From assembly GCF_947301925.1 (NCBI RefSeq), contig NZ_CAMYUE010000006.1, positions 91,973 to 155,972 of the forward strand: a stretch of DNA of 64,000 nt. Direction: 5' to 3'. The DNA comes from an uncultured Ruminococcus sp. Its GTDB lineage: Bacteria > Bacillota > Clostridia > Oscillospirales > Ruminococcaceae. Under the pieces are notes generated by a model, which had not been told where the DNA came from, ran no database searches, and worked only from the letters and a program-made list of their open reading frames with translations. Shown here piece by piece: positions 54,915 to 62,204 of this stretch. A program made the translations under genes and the position numbers. The first letter of the stretch is position 1; every line of letters begins with the position of its first letter.

Positions 54915-54947
54915 AATGCCATATTCTGCGAAAGGACGGTGAACACC

Positions 54948-55040
54948 ATGACAATAAGCACAATGTATATAAAGATGCCGGAACTGAATACCAACAACTA
55001 TAAGCATGGAGTTTGCCCCGTATGTTCAGCCATGTGCTGA
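54948..55040 (+). CDS. 30-residue Cys-rich peptide upstream of rtcB
   Basis: The ATG at 54948 follows AAAGGACGGTGAACACC and a good promoter. The peptide has a polar middle (PELNTNNYKHG) and ends in GVCPVCSAMC, three Cys in the last eight residues. A strong terminator lies 24 bp after its stop, and rtcB follows 30 bp after that without another visible promoter. It could be a leader peptide sensing translation of Cys codons, a small metal-binding or redox peptide, or a peptide precursor. No known family is recognised. Confidence 0.6.
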   Translation: MTISTMYIKMPELNTNNYKHGVCPVCSAMC

Positions 55041-55064
55041 GCTTTTACGCTTTTATGAGCATTG

Positions 55065-55090
55065 AGCACTCCTGCGGGAGTGCTTTTTTA
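55065..55090 (+). terminator. Strong terminator between Cys-peptide and rtcB
   Basis: AGCACTCC (55065-55072) pairs with GGAGTGCT (55077-55084) around TGCG, followed by six Ts. GTGCT at 55034-55038, inside the peptide's last codons, could pair with AGCAC of the left arm as an alternative. Confidence 0.92.
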
Positions 55091-55119
55091 TTGGGGCGGC
55101 TTCGGAAAGGAATAAGTAT

Positions 55120-56325
55120 ATGATCGAATTAAACGGAAAGTACAATTCCGCCAGAGTTTTCACGGACGTCATAGAGCAGGACGCTGTAACCCAGATCATT
55201 GCATTTTGCAGTCAGCCCGTCAGCGAGGGGGCGCGGATACGGATAATGCCCGACGTTCACGCAGGTGCAGGCTGTACCATAGGTACTACCATGACTATCA
55301 CCGACAAGGTCATTCCCAATCTCGTGGGAGTTGACATCGGCTGCGGAATGGAGACCGTAAGACTCAAAGAGACACACATAGAGCTTCAGAAGCTTGACAA
55401 GCTGATATACGAGAAGATACCCTCGGGCTTTGCGATACGCGAAAAGCCTCATCGCTACAGCGAAAAGATTGACCTTGAGGAGCTTTTCTGCATAAAGCAT
55501 ATCGACCCGCTCAGGGCGGAAAAGAGCATAGGCACATTAGGCGGCGGAAACCACTTCATCGAAGCGGACAAGGGCGAGGACGGCAGCATATACATCGTTA
55601 TCCACTCAGGCTCCCGTCATCTTGGCGTAGAGGTGGCGAAGTACTACCAGAACGAGGCATACAGACGTCTGAACAAGAGCTCCGACAAGGAAGTGAACGA
55701 GCTTATAGCCCGTCTGAAGGCCGAGGGAAAGCAGAAGCAGATACAGTCCGAGCTGAAGAAGCTGGAAAACACCAAGACAACCGATGTTCCAAAGCACCTT
55801 GCGTACTGCGAGGGGGAGCTCTTTGATCAGTATATCCACGATATGAAGATAGTACAGCAGTTTGCCATGCTCAACCGTCAGGCGATGATGGACGAGATAA
55901 TCAAGGGTATGCACCTGCATATCGCGGAGCAGTTCACCACTGTACACAATTATATCGATACCGACACCATGATACTCCGCAAGGGAGCTGTATCCGCTCA
56001 GGCGGGGGAGAAGCTCCTCATACCCATAAATATGCGTGACGGAAGCCTTATCTGCACAGGCAAGGGCAATCCCGACTGGAACTGCTCGGCACCTCACGGT
56101 GCAGGCAGACTGATGTCCCGTTCACAGGCTAAGCAGAGCTTTACCGTGTCGGAGTTCAGAAAGCAGATGGACGGTATCTACACCACATCGGTAAACGCGC
56201 AGACGCTGGACGAGTGCCCCATGGCGTATAAGTCCATGGAGGATATCGTGGATAATATCGGCGATACCGTGGAGATAAACGAGGTCATCAGGCCAATATA
56301 CAACTTCAAGGCAGGCGAGGAGTAA
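55120..56325 (+). CDS. rtcB: RtcB-family RNA ligase
   Basis: 401 residues. RtcB joins 2',3'-cyclic phosphate and 5'-OH RNA ends using GTP and Mn2+. Metal ligands and guanylation residues are visible: MPDVHAGAG, VDIGCGM (Asp72, Cys75), GTLGGGNHFIE, VIHSGSRHLG, and CSAPHGAGR with the guanylated His. It is shorter than the about 480-residue archaeal enzyme but of usual size for this bacterial subgroup. No archease or RtcA gene is nearby. Expression may depend on read-through of the preceding terminator. Ribosome site GGAAAGGAATAAGTAT. Confidence 0.95.
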   Translation: MIELNGKYNSARVFTDVIEQDAVTQIIAFCSQPVSEGARIRIMPDVHAGAGCTIGTTMTITDKVIPNLVGVDIGCGMETVRLKETHIELQKLDKLIYEKIPSGFAIREKPHRYSEKIDLEELFCIKHIDPLRAEKSIGTLGGGNHFIEADKGEDGSIYIVIHSGSRHLGVEVAKYYQNEAYRRLNKSSDKEVNELIARLKAEGKQKQIQSELKKLENTKTTDVPKHLAYCEGELFDQYIHDMKIVQQFAMLNRQAMMDEIIKGMHLHIAEQFTTVHNYIDTDTMILRKGAVSAQAGEKLLIPINMRDGSLICTGKGNPDWNCSAPHGAGRLMSRSQAKQSFTVSEFRKQMDGIYTTSVNAQTLDECPMAYKSMEDIVDNIGDTVEINEVIRPIYNFKAGEE

Positions 56326-56336
56326 ATCAGAATATC

Positions 56337-56358
56337 TGTAGGGGAGGGCTCCCCTACA
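56337..56358 (+). other. Perfect 10-bp hairpin after rtcB
   Basis: TGTAGGGGAG (56337-56346) pairs with 56349-56358. No T run follows; it lies in the rtcB to small-gene spacer. Confidence 0.65.
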
Positions 56359-56385
56359 ATGCAAATCATGATTTATGGAGGTACT

Positions 56386-56553
56386 ATGGAAAAATTCACA
56401 CCATATGATAAAATGAGCAAAAAGGAGAAAAAGAAGATCAACTCCGCAAAACGGGGCAGCTGGAACGGCGTGGATCCCGCTACAAAGGTGGCGGAAAACA
56501 ACAGGAAACGCTACAGACGCAAGCCCAAGCACCCCGACAGCTACGACGAATGA
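56386..56553 (+). CDS. Small basic protein, 55 residues
   Basis: ATG 56386 follows TATGGAGGTACT. The product is highly basic (YDKMSKKEKKKINSAKRG, NNRKRYRRKPKHPD), suggesting nucleic-acid or ribosome contact. It is 60 bp after rtcB, probably on the same transcript. No family recognised; function unknown. Confidence 0.7.
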   Translation: MEKFTPYDKMSKKEKKKINSAKRGSWNGVDPATKVAENNRKRYRRKPKHPDSYDE

Positions 56554-56580
56554 TAACGCCGCAGTCCGTGAATTATACGA

Positions 56581-56609
56581 TTGACAAAAAGACAACAAGA
56601 TGATAAAAT
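56581..56609 (+). promoter_or_regulatory. Promoter of the third sigma-factor operon
   Basis: TTGACA (56581-56586), 17-bp spacer, TAAAAT (56604-56609); RNA start near 56616. Confidence 0.82.
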
Positions 56610-56622
56610 AAAATAAGCTTGG

Positions 56623-56662
56623 AAACTGCGGCAATAATACCCAAATTACTGCCGCAGTTTTT
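56623..56662 (+). terminator. Terminator just after the sigma-operon promoter
   Basis: AAACTGCGGCA pairs with TGCCGCAGTTT, extended by TAAT/ATTA with one mismatch, then TTTTT. It starts about 7 bases after the predicted RNA start and 96 bp before the sigma coding start, as in an attenuator; it might instead end the rtcB transcript. Confidence 0.88.
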
Positions 56663-56757
56663 GTGCAGGCGTACAAAGATGAGGCTTTGTGAGAAAAAGT
56701 ATAGGCTTTTGCGACATTTATATTACAGAAGCTTATCGACGGAAGGATGTGAGACTG

Positions 56758-57234
56758 TTGATAGAGCCTGAACATTGCACGCTGATAATCGAAAAGTACT
56801 ATCGTGAGATATTCAGCTACTGCTACGCAAAGCTCGGCTACAGTCATCACTCCGCAGAGGACTGCACACAGGAGGTCTTTGTGGTGTTCTTCTCAAAGCA
56901 TGAGAAGCTGGACGAGACCGACAACATCAGACTGTGGCTGTACCGCACGGCGGATAACGTCATAAAGACGTTCCTTCGGAAAAGTCCGCCGCCTTCACTG
57001 AGCATCGAGGACAGTCCCGAGGCAATGAATATCGCGGACAGCGGCGGCTTTGCTGAAACTGACGACAGCCCTCTTGACGTGCTGTCACCCGAGGAGAGAC
57101 AACTCCTCGAGCTGTACTACAACAGCGACTACGGACAACGAAACGAAGCGGCAAAGCGGCTGGGACTATCCCTGCCTGCGCTGTACAGAAAGATACACAA
57201 GCTGAAGAAAAAGCTTCGTGCCGCAGAAAAGTGA
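56758..57234 (+). CDS. RNA polymerase sigma factor, ECF family
   Basis: 158 residues if started at TTG 56758 (GAAGGA 10 bp upstream); a GTG at 56689 would add 23 residues. Region 2: IEKYYREIFSYCYAKLGYSH, AEDCTQEVFVVFFSK and IRLWLYRTADNVIKTFL. Region 4: SPEERQLLELYYNSDYGQRNEAA (in parts) with LSLPALYRKIHKLKKKL as the recognition helix. Heads an operon with a membrane anti-sigma-like protein and a surface protein. Confidence 0.88.
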   Translation: MIEPEHCTLIIEKYYREIFSYCYAKLGYSHHSAEDCTQEVFVVFFSKHEKLDETDNIRLWLYRTADNVIKTFLRKSPPPSLSIEDSPEAMNIADSGGFAETDDSPLDVLSPEERQLLELYYNSDYGQRNEAAKRLGLSLPALYRKIHKLKKKLRAAEK

Positions 57235-57269
57235 TATGAGTATGTTATCATTATCAAGGAGTGATATAA

Positions 57270-58316
57270 TTGAAGGATATTTCGATCACCGATAAGCTTT
57301 CGGATAAGAATATGCTTGACGACCTAAAGCAGCTTCTCGATGAGGAGCTTGCGAAGCCTCTGGAGGAGCGTGATCTGGATGCCGTTAAGGAGATCACCGA
57401 CGCTATGGTCGGTATTAATGACGAAGAAATTCCGCAGCCTGTTAAGGCGGAAGCGGTTCTCGGAGAAGTCCGCGCAAGAAGAAAGCGCGGCCGCATACAG
57501 CTCATCAGAAAATGGGCGGCAGTCATCAGCGCCTGCTTCGCAGTCTGCGTCGCCGTCAACTTCTACACCCTCAGGACCTACGGCTCAAACGTCGTCGAAA
57601 CAGTGATAAAGGCTGTAAAATCGGGCTTCAGCATAGATCTGAAGGAAATAAAGGACATGGAGGATCCCGCTGTTCCCGTTACTACGACTACCGCAGGCGT
57701 TCCTGAGTGGACTACCACAACGACAGCAGGTATTTATGGTACGACAACAACGACCGTGCCTGATCCTGCGGGTTATACTACCACGAATCCGCCTCAGACG
57801 GGAATGGCAACGACGACAACGGCAGGACTTCCTGTATCGGCTTCGACTACGGTCACAGGCTATCTTGCAAACTGTAACAAGGGAGCCGCAACAGTTGCAC
57901 AGAGCATAGTGGAAAAGGCAGAACAGAGCGGTATAGCTCCGTGCTATCCCGAGTTCATACCCGACTGGCTGAGCGATATCTCCCTGACAGACAGCAGCAC
58001 CGAGACCTTGAAGGATTCAAAGGATATGTACTTCACCTTCAGCAACGGCATCGAAAAGCTGGATGTCATTATCGAGGACTACTATTCCGCTGATCTTATG
58101 CCGGAGGTCATGGTCCCAAGTGACAGCAACAATTATGACGTTATAAGGAACGCCAATGCAAAGGGCTTTGTAATATACGAGAATACAGGCTGCACTGCAC
58201 TGTTTGTAAGCGGTAATACCGTCTATACGATACACAGTGATGATATGGGTCACGAAGAGATGCTCAGAGTAGCGGAGAGCTTCGTTCCCTATACCGCTGA
58301 TCCGTCAGAGAAGTGA
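57270..58316 (+). CDS. Membrane anti-sigma-like protein with Thr-rich linker and DUF4367-like domain
   Basis: 348 residues from TTG 57270, after AAGGAGTGATATAA; the first in-frame ATG is 14 codons later. A helical acidic cytoplasmic part (about 1-78) is followed by one span (WAAVISACFAVCVAVNFYTL). Outside is a linker with five Thr-rich blocks (about 135-195), like those of the cellulosomal enzymes here, then a C-terminal domain with FVIYENTGCTALFVSGNTVYTI and EEMLRVAESF, as in DUF4367. Probably holds the sigma factor inactive and senses an outside signal (inference). Confidence 0.82.
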   Translation: MKDISITDKLSDKNMLDDLKQLLDEELAKPLEERDLDAVKEITDAMVGINDEEIPQPVKAEAVLGEVRARRKRGRIQLIRKWAAVISACFAVCVAVNFYTLRTYGSNVVETVIKAVKSGFSIDLKEIKDMEDPAVPVTTTTAGVPEWTTTTTAGIYGTTTTTVPDPAGYTTTNPPQTGMATTTTAGLPVSASTTVTGYLANCNKGAATVAQSIVEKAEQSGIAPCYPEFIPDWLSDISLTDSSTETLKDSKDMYFTFSNGIEKLDVIIEDYYSADLMPEVMVPSDSNNYDVIRNANAKGFVIYENTGCTALFVSGNTVYTIHSDDMGHEEMLRVAESFVPYTADPSEK

Positions 58317-58326
58317 GGGCAGCGGC

Positions 58327-59184
58327 ATGAAAATGAGATACATAACAGCTGCCTTTCTCGGAATACTTCTTCTGAATTCACCTGCGCAGGTGACTGCCAA
58401 CGCAGTGGATAACAGTTCATACGAACAATACGAAAGGTCTATAGGATTAATAGAAAAATGTTCGCTCAGATGCACTTCGCCCTCAAACGGTATCCTCGAG
58501 ATAACTGCAAAGACCCAGGTCTCGGGAAAGATCAGAGAGGTGGGCGTGAAGAATGTGGTGATACAGTACAGCAGCGACGGCAGCAGCTGGAGCGATGAGC
58601 TGTCACTGGGCGACATAACAAAGAGCAACGCAAGATACCTCAGTCTCGACGGACGGAGAGTAGACGTAAAGGGCGGCGGATTCTACAGAGTTTCCGTTGT
58701 ACACTATGCCGACGGCAACGGTTCGTCGGACAGGATACAGACCGCCATACAGGTTTCGCCGTCGGTTTGGGTAAATGAAAAGCCGAAGCCCACCACTACC
58801 TCGACGACTACCACCACAACCACTACATCAACTACTACAAAGAAGATAACCACCACAAAGGTCACCACCACAGCAAAGACCACAACAAAACACGGTGGCA
58901 CTACAGCTAAGACAACGGCCGCAGGAAACGGAAGCGTGACCACAACGAAGGCAGGCCGCAGCTCCGTAAACGGAGCCTCCGGCGGCACATCAGTGAACAG
59001 GTCGGACAGCAGCGCAAGGACAACATCGTCAAAGTCTGAGACCACAACAGCTTCAACAACGGCTGCAAAGCAGAGCAGCTCGCCGAAGACAGGCGACAGC
59101 CTGCCTGTAATGGAGTTCACTGCACTGTGCAGCGCAGGAGCGGTGGCGCTGTTCCTTCACAGCAAAAGGCCCAAGCGGAGCTGA
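58327..59184 (+). CDS. Secreted protein with Thr-rich region and LPXTG-like C-terminal anchor
   Basis: 285 residues. Signal peptide about 1-26. A folded domain (about 30-150: VVIQYSSDGSSWSDELSLG, YRVSVVHYADG) resembles DUF6147-type proteins. A long Thr/Ser/Lys region (about 155-250) precedes SPKTGD, a hydrophobic segment and the basic end KRPKRS. That is a sortase-type sorting signal with SPKTG in place of LPXTG. It starts 10 bp after the anti-sigma-like gene and is probably the operon's output on the surface. Confidence 0.82.
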   Translation: MKMRYITAAFLGILLLNSPAQVTANAVDNSSYEQYERSIGLIEKCSLRCTSPSNGILEITAKTQVSGKIREVGVKNVVIQYSSDGSSWSDELSLGDITKSNARYLSLDGRRVDVKGGGFYRVSVVHYADGNGSSDRIQTAIQVSPSVWVNEKPKPTTTSTTTTTTTTSTTTKKITTTKVTTTAKTTTKHGGTTAKTTAAGNGSVTTTKAGRSSVNGASGGTSVNRSDSSARTTSSKSETTTASTTAAKQSSSPKTGDSLPVMEFTALCSAGAVALFLHSKRPKRS

Positions 59185-59249
59185 TTCCGTTATATATAAA
59201 TGCACTGATGATCTTTAAGGGGGACAAATCAGAACAAATAAGCTGAAGT

Positions 59250-59579
59250 ATAATGATGCTGCGGCTGCAAAAATGAGATTTTACATTGCGGCGTCTTTCT
59301 GCACAGGCGCCGCGGAAAAGCACTCAGGGAGCAGCTCCGCAAGCTGGGTAAATATGCCGTTTTTACACGTCGTCAGACGATCAGAGAGGTGAAGACACGG
59401 TCTTTCAGGGGAATGCCTGAGCTCCGTCATGAGGGCGGAGACCTGCAGGCAGTATTACAGCGGCATATGATATATAAGGCAACGCCATGCGCAGACGGTA
59501 TGACAACAACTGTCTGCGTCAGGACAATAAGTTTTTTCTCCGTATCGCCCTGTCCGCAGCACTCGGACAGGGCATTTTT
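59250..59579 (+). ncRNA. Candidate structured non-coding RNA (chain of hairpins ending in a terminator)
   Basis: No gene is supported between 59185 and 59850. From 59255 the + strand shows consecutive short hairpins: GCGGCG/CGCCGC (59277-59304), GGAGC/GCTCC, CAGC/GCTG, TCGTC-A-GACGA, GAAGAC/GTCTTTC, CAGG/CCTG, CTCCG/CGGAG, GCAGAC/GTCTGC. It ends in a perfect 10-bp terminator, GCCCTGTCCG (59547-59556) with 59564-59573, then five Ts. TATAAT at 59249-59254 could be its -10 box; no good -35 is seen. No known riboswitch, 6S, SRP, RNase P or tmRNA motif was recognised. Confidence 0.4.
59547..59579 (+). terminator. Strong terminator at the end of the hairpin-rich stretch
   Basis: Perfect 10-bp stem GCCCTGTCCG with CGGACAGGGC, loop CAGCACT, then ATTTTT. 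There is no coding gene directly upstream; the nearest stop is at 59184. Confidence 0.9.
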
Positions 59580-59753
59580 CTGCGCTGTTTTCAACGGGGA
59601 CAGGATCAGTTCAGCACGGACAGAGGATTTTTTGCTTTGTGCATATTGTATAAAGTCAGCGCGATCGGCAAGCGAAAAATCCGCATTTGCAGACCATATA
59701 AAACGGCTATTCTGTTATTTTTCACAAATTTCCGCCTCTGAGAACTCAATTTA

Positions 59754-59782
59754 TTGATTTTTCGCTGATGAAATGATATAAT
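59754..59782 (+). promoter_or_regulatory. Promoter of the repeat/LRR protein gene
   Basis: TTGATT (59754-59759), 17-bp spacer, TATAAT (59777-59782). The stretch 59580-59753 before it holds nothing recognisable. Confidence 0.75.
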
Positions 59783-59850
59783 TATATTGTTGAATTCATT
59801 TTTCTTTAAAAAGACGAGACACGAAGAAGCATTTTTGGAGTGATAACAAA

Positions 59851-62136
59851 ATGAAAATGACAAGATGTCAGCAGAAGCATCTCTATGATGCTGATGAATA
59901 TAAGACCTGTCCTTACTGCTCGGGCGAGCTCAAAGCAGGCGATGAGCAGGATAAGGCTCCCAGAAAGGCCAAGGTCGTAAAGGTAAGGCCTGTCAGGGCA
60001 CGCCGCAGCTCCGATGCAGCTGTAAAGGCAGAGGAGAAGAAAGCTCCCGAGGTAAAGGCTGCTCCCAAGGCAGAGGAGAAGAAAGCTCCCGAGGTAAAGG
60101 CTGCTCCAAAGGCGGAGGAGAAAAAAGCTCCCGAGGTAAAGGCTGCGCCAAAGGCCGAGGAGAAGAAGGCTCCCGAGACCAAGGCTGCGCCAAAGGCCGA
60201 GGAGAAGAAGGCTCCCGAGACCAAGGCTGCACCAAAGGCGGAGGAGAAAAAGGCTCCCGAGACCAAGGCTGCGCCAAAGGCGGAGGAGAAAAAAGCTCCC
60301 GAGGCAAAGGCTGCACCCAAGGCAGAGGAGAAGAAGGCTCCCGAGACCAAGGCTGCACCAAAGGCGGAGGAGAAAAAAGCTCCCGAGGTAAAGGCTGCGT
60401 CCAAGCCCGAGGAGAAGAAGGCTCCCGAGACCAAGGATGAACCCAAGCCCGAGGAGAAGAAGGCTCCCGAGGCAAAGGCTGCGCCAAAGCCCGAGGGGAA
60501 GAAAGCTCCCGAGGCAAAGGCTGCGCCAAAGCCCGAGGGGAAGAAAGCTTCCGATGCCATGCCCGATGTCAGGGTAAAGGATAAAAAGCTTCCCGAAGCC
60601 AAGTCCGAGCCAAAGGCGGCCGAAAAGAAGGCCTCTGCGGTAATGCCCGATGTAAAGCCGGCAGACAAAAAGGATAAGAAGCATGATAAGCCCGTCAGAA
60701 CAGACGACGGCGACGAGCTTGCCATTGAGATAATGGAATCCATTCCGGAGTCCGAAAAGACAAAGTTCAGGGATACTGCCGAAAGCGACCTTCTCAGAAG
60801 CAAAAAGAAGGCCGATGTGTCTCCTGCGCCCGTAAAGCTGGATAAGCTTGCCGAAAAGAAGTCCGAGGAGGGCAAAAAGGCCGACAGCAAGCAGGAGCAG
60901 TCCGCAAAGACTGACAGGGACAAAAAGACGGAAACAGTCCGCGTTGAAGAGGAATTCGTTGTAAAGGCCTCCGAGAGTGCAAAGCCGGAAAAGGCTGATG
61001 ACAAGAAGCCGGAGGGAAAGAAGGCTGAGGCTCATAAGGCTGCAAAGGCAGAGGAAAAGAAGCCCGAGGCTCCCAAGGCTGAAAAGGCCGAGGAGAAGAA
61101 GTCTGAGGCTCCTAAGGCTGAAAAGGCCGAGGAGAAGAAGTCCGAAGTTCCCAAGGCTGCAAAGGCCGAGGAGAAGAAGCCCGAAGCTCCCAAGGCTGCA
61201 AAGGCAGAGGAGAAGAAGCCCGAGGCTCCCAAGCTTGACGAGCCCGACAATTACGAGAAATACGGCGATCTTGTCAACGATGAGAACATCGAGATCGACG
61301 ACGTGAACAATATGGCTATCGACAAGAACGGCGTCCTTGTGAAGTATGTGGGTACTACGGAGTCAATAGTCATTCCCGAAAAGGTAAACACCATAGGCAA
61401 ATACGCCTTCCGCGGCAACGAGACCGTAAAGAAGGTGGTAATGTCGGACAGCGTGCGTGTCATCGACAAGTTCGCATTCTGTCACTGCTTCAATCTCGAG
61501 GAGGTAGTGTTCTCCAGGAACCTTGAGTCCATAGGCGAGAATGCCTTCCTGAAGTGCCTGCGTCTGAAGCAGGTGAACTTCCCCGAGTCCATAAAGAGGA
61601 TAGGCAAGGGCGCCTTCGGACGCTGCAACAGCCTTGAAAACGTAGTCCTGCCCGCATATCTCCAGAGGATAAGCGACCTGATGTTCTTCTCCTGCAAGAA
61701 GCTGAGGAGAATAGTCATCTCGGGCTCTGTTGAGGCTATCGGCAATGCGGCATTCTCCGAGTGCTACAGCCTGAAGAAGGTGACCATATCCAATTCCGTG
61801 TCAGCTATCGGCGAGAGCGCCTTCTCATGGTGCAGGTCCCTTGAAAAGATAACCATTCCGGGAACTGTCAAGAGCATCGGCAACTGGGCATTCTACGGCT
61901 GCCAGAACCTCACCGACCTCAAGATCAGCATGAATACCAAGGACATCAAGGAGGACGCCTTCTGCGGCTGCGAGATGCTGTACAATATCAACATCATCGA
62001 GTTCGAGGACGAGAATATACCTCTTGACAGCATCAAGAAGGGTCACAAGCAGACCATAAGGATACTTAAACAGATAAACCGCAAGAAGGCCGAGCGCTAT
62101 GCAAGAGAGCACGGCTTCAGCACACTGTTCATATAA
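59851..62136 (+). CDS. Zinc-ribbon / Lys-Ala-Pro-Glu repeat / BspA-type leucine-rich repeat protein
   Basis: 761 residues, no signal peptide. The N-terminus (TRCQQKHLYDADEYKTCPYC) looks like the zinc ribbon found before FHA domains in clostridia. Then come about twelve copies of a 14-residue repeat (KAEEKKAPEVKAAP type, about 59-230), a charged stretch, and about five copies of a 13-residue repeat (KAEEKKPEAPKAA type, about 399-460). The C-terminal third (about 485-735) has about eight BspA-like LRR_5 repeats (VNTIGKYAFRGNETVKKVVM, VEAIGNAAFSECYSLKKVTI). It is likely a cytoplasmic scaffold on a long flexible stalk (inference). ATG 59857 is an alternative start. Confidence 0.88.
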   Translation: MKMTRCQQKHLYDADEYKTCPYCSGELKAGDEQDKAPRKAKVVKVRPVRARRSSDAAVKAEEKKAPEVKAAPKAEEKKAPEVKAAPKAEEKKAPEVKAAPKAEEKKAPETKAAPKAEEKKAPETKAAPKAEEKKAPETKAAPKAEEKKAPEAKAAPKAEEKKAPETKAAPKAEEKKAPEVKAASKPEEKKAPETKDEPKPEEKKAPEAKAAPKPEGKKAPEAKAAPKPEGKKASDAMPDVRVKDKKLPEAKSEPKAAEKKASAVMPDVKPADKKDKKHDKPVRTDDGDELAIEIMESIPESEKTKFRDTAESDLLRSKKKADVSPAPVKLDKLAEKKSEEGKKADSKQEQSAKTDRDKKTETVRVEEEFVVKASESAKPEKADDKKPEGKKAEAHKAAKAEEKKPEAPKAEKAEEKKSEAPKAEKAEEKKSEVPKAAKAEEKKPEAPKAAKAEEKKPEAPKLDEPDNYEKYGDLVNDENIEIDDVNNMAIDKNGVLVKYVGTTESIVIPEKVNTIGKYAFRGNETVKKVVMSDSVRVIDKFAFCHCFNLEEVVFSRNLESIGENAFLKCLRLKQVNFPESIKRIGKGAFGRCNSLENVVLPAYLQRISDLMFFSCKKLRRIVISGSVEAIGNAAFSECYSLKKVTISNSVSAIGESAFSWCRSLEKITIPGTVKSIGNWAFYGCQNLTDLKISMNTKDIKEDAFCGCEMLYNINIIEFEDENIPLDSIKKGHKQTIRILKQINRKKAERYAREHGFSTLFI
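60025..60546 (+). repeat. 42-bp tandem repeat array, about 12 copies
   Basis: Each 42-bp unit encodes a 14-residue Lys-Ala-Glu-Glu-Lys-Lys-Ala-Pro type repeat. Copies differ by silent changes and Val/Thr/Ala swaps; later copies change Ala-Glu to Pro-Glu. Confidence 0.93.
61045..61233 (+). repeat. 39-bp tandem repeat array, about 5 copies
   Basis: A second, distinct array coding a 13-residue unit (KAEEKKPEAPKAA type) within the same gene. Confidence 0.9.
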
Positions 62137-62140
62137 CAGC

Positions 62141-62172
62141 AAAACGGGAACTCCTGAGAGTTCCCGTTTTTT
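62141..62172. terminator. Bidirectional terminator after LRR protein gene
   Basis: AAAACGGGAACTC pairs with GAGTTCCCGTTTT around CTGA; T runs on both strands, serving also the convergent lipoprotein gene. Confidence 0.95.
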
Positions 62173-62204
62173 ATATTATTGAAGGGGGGATATGTAATAA
62201 GCTT

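Noticed and set aside
54783..55040. Longer 85-codon version of the Cys-rich peptide
   Set aside because: Its first 55 codons lie upstream of or across the consensus promoter at 54886-54914 and have no ribosome site; the 30-codon start at 54948 fits better.
59389..59757. 122-codon + strand frame in the hairpin-rich gap
   Set aside because: It crosses the strong terminator at 59547-59579 and matches no family; structured RNA is the more economical reading.
59806..61035. 409-codon minus-strand frame and a 363-codon frame opposite the repeat arrays
   Set aside because: Both are mirror images of the 42-bp repeats; the + strand reading has the promoter, ribosome site, zinc ribbon and LRR domains.
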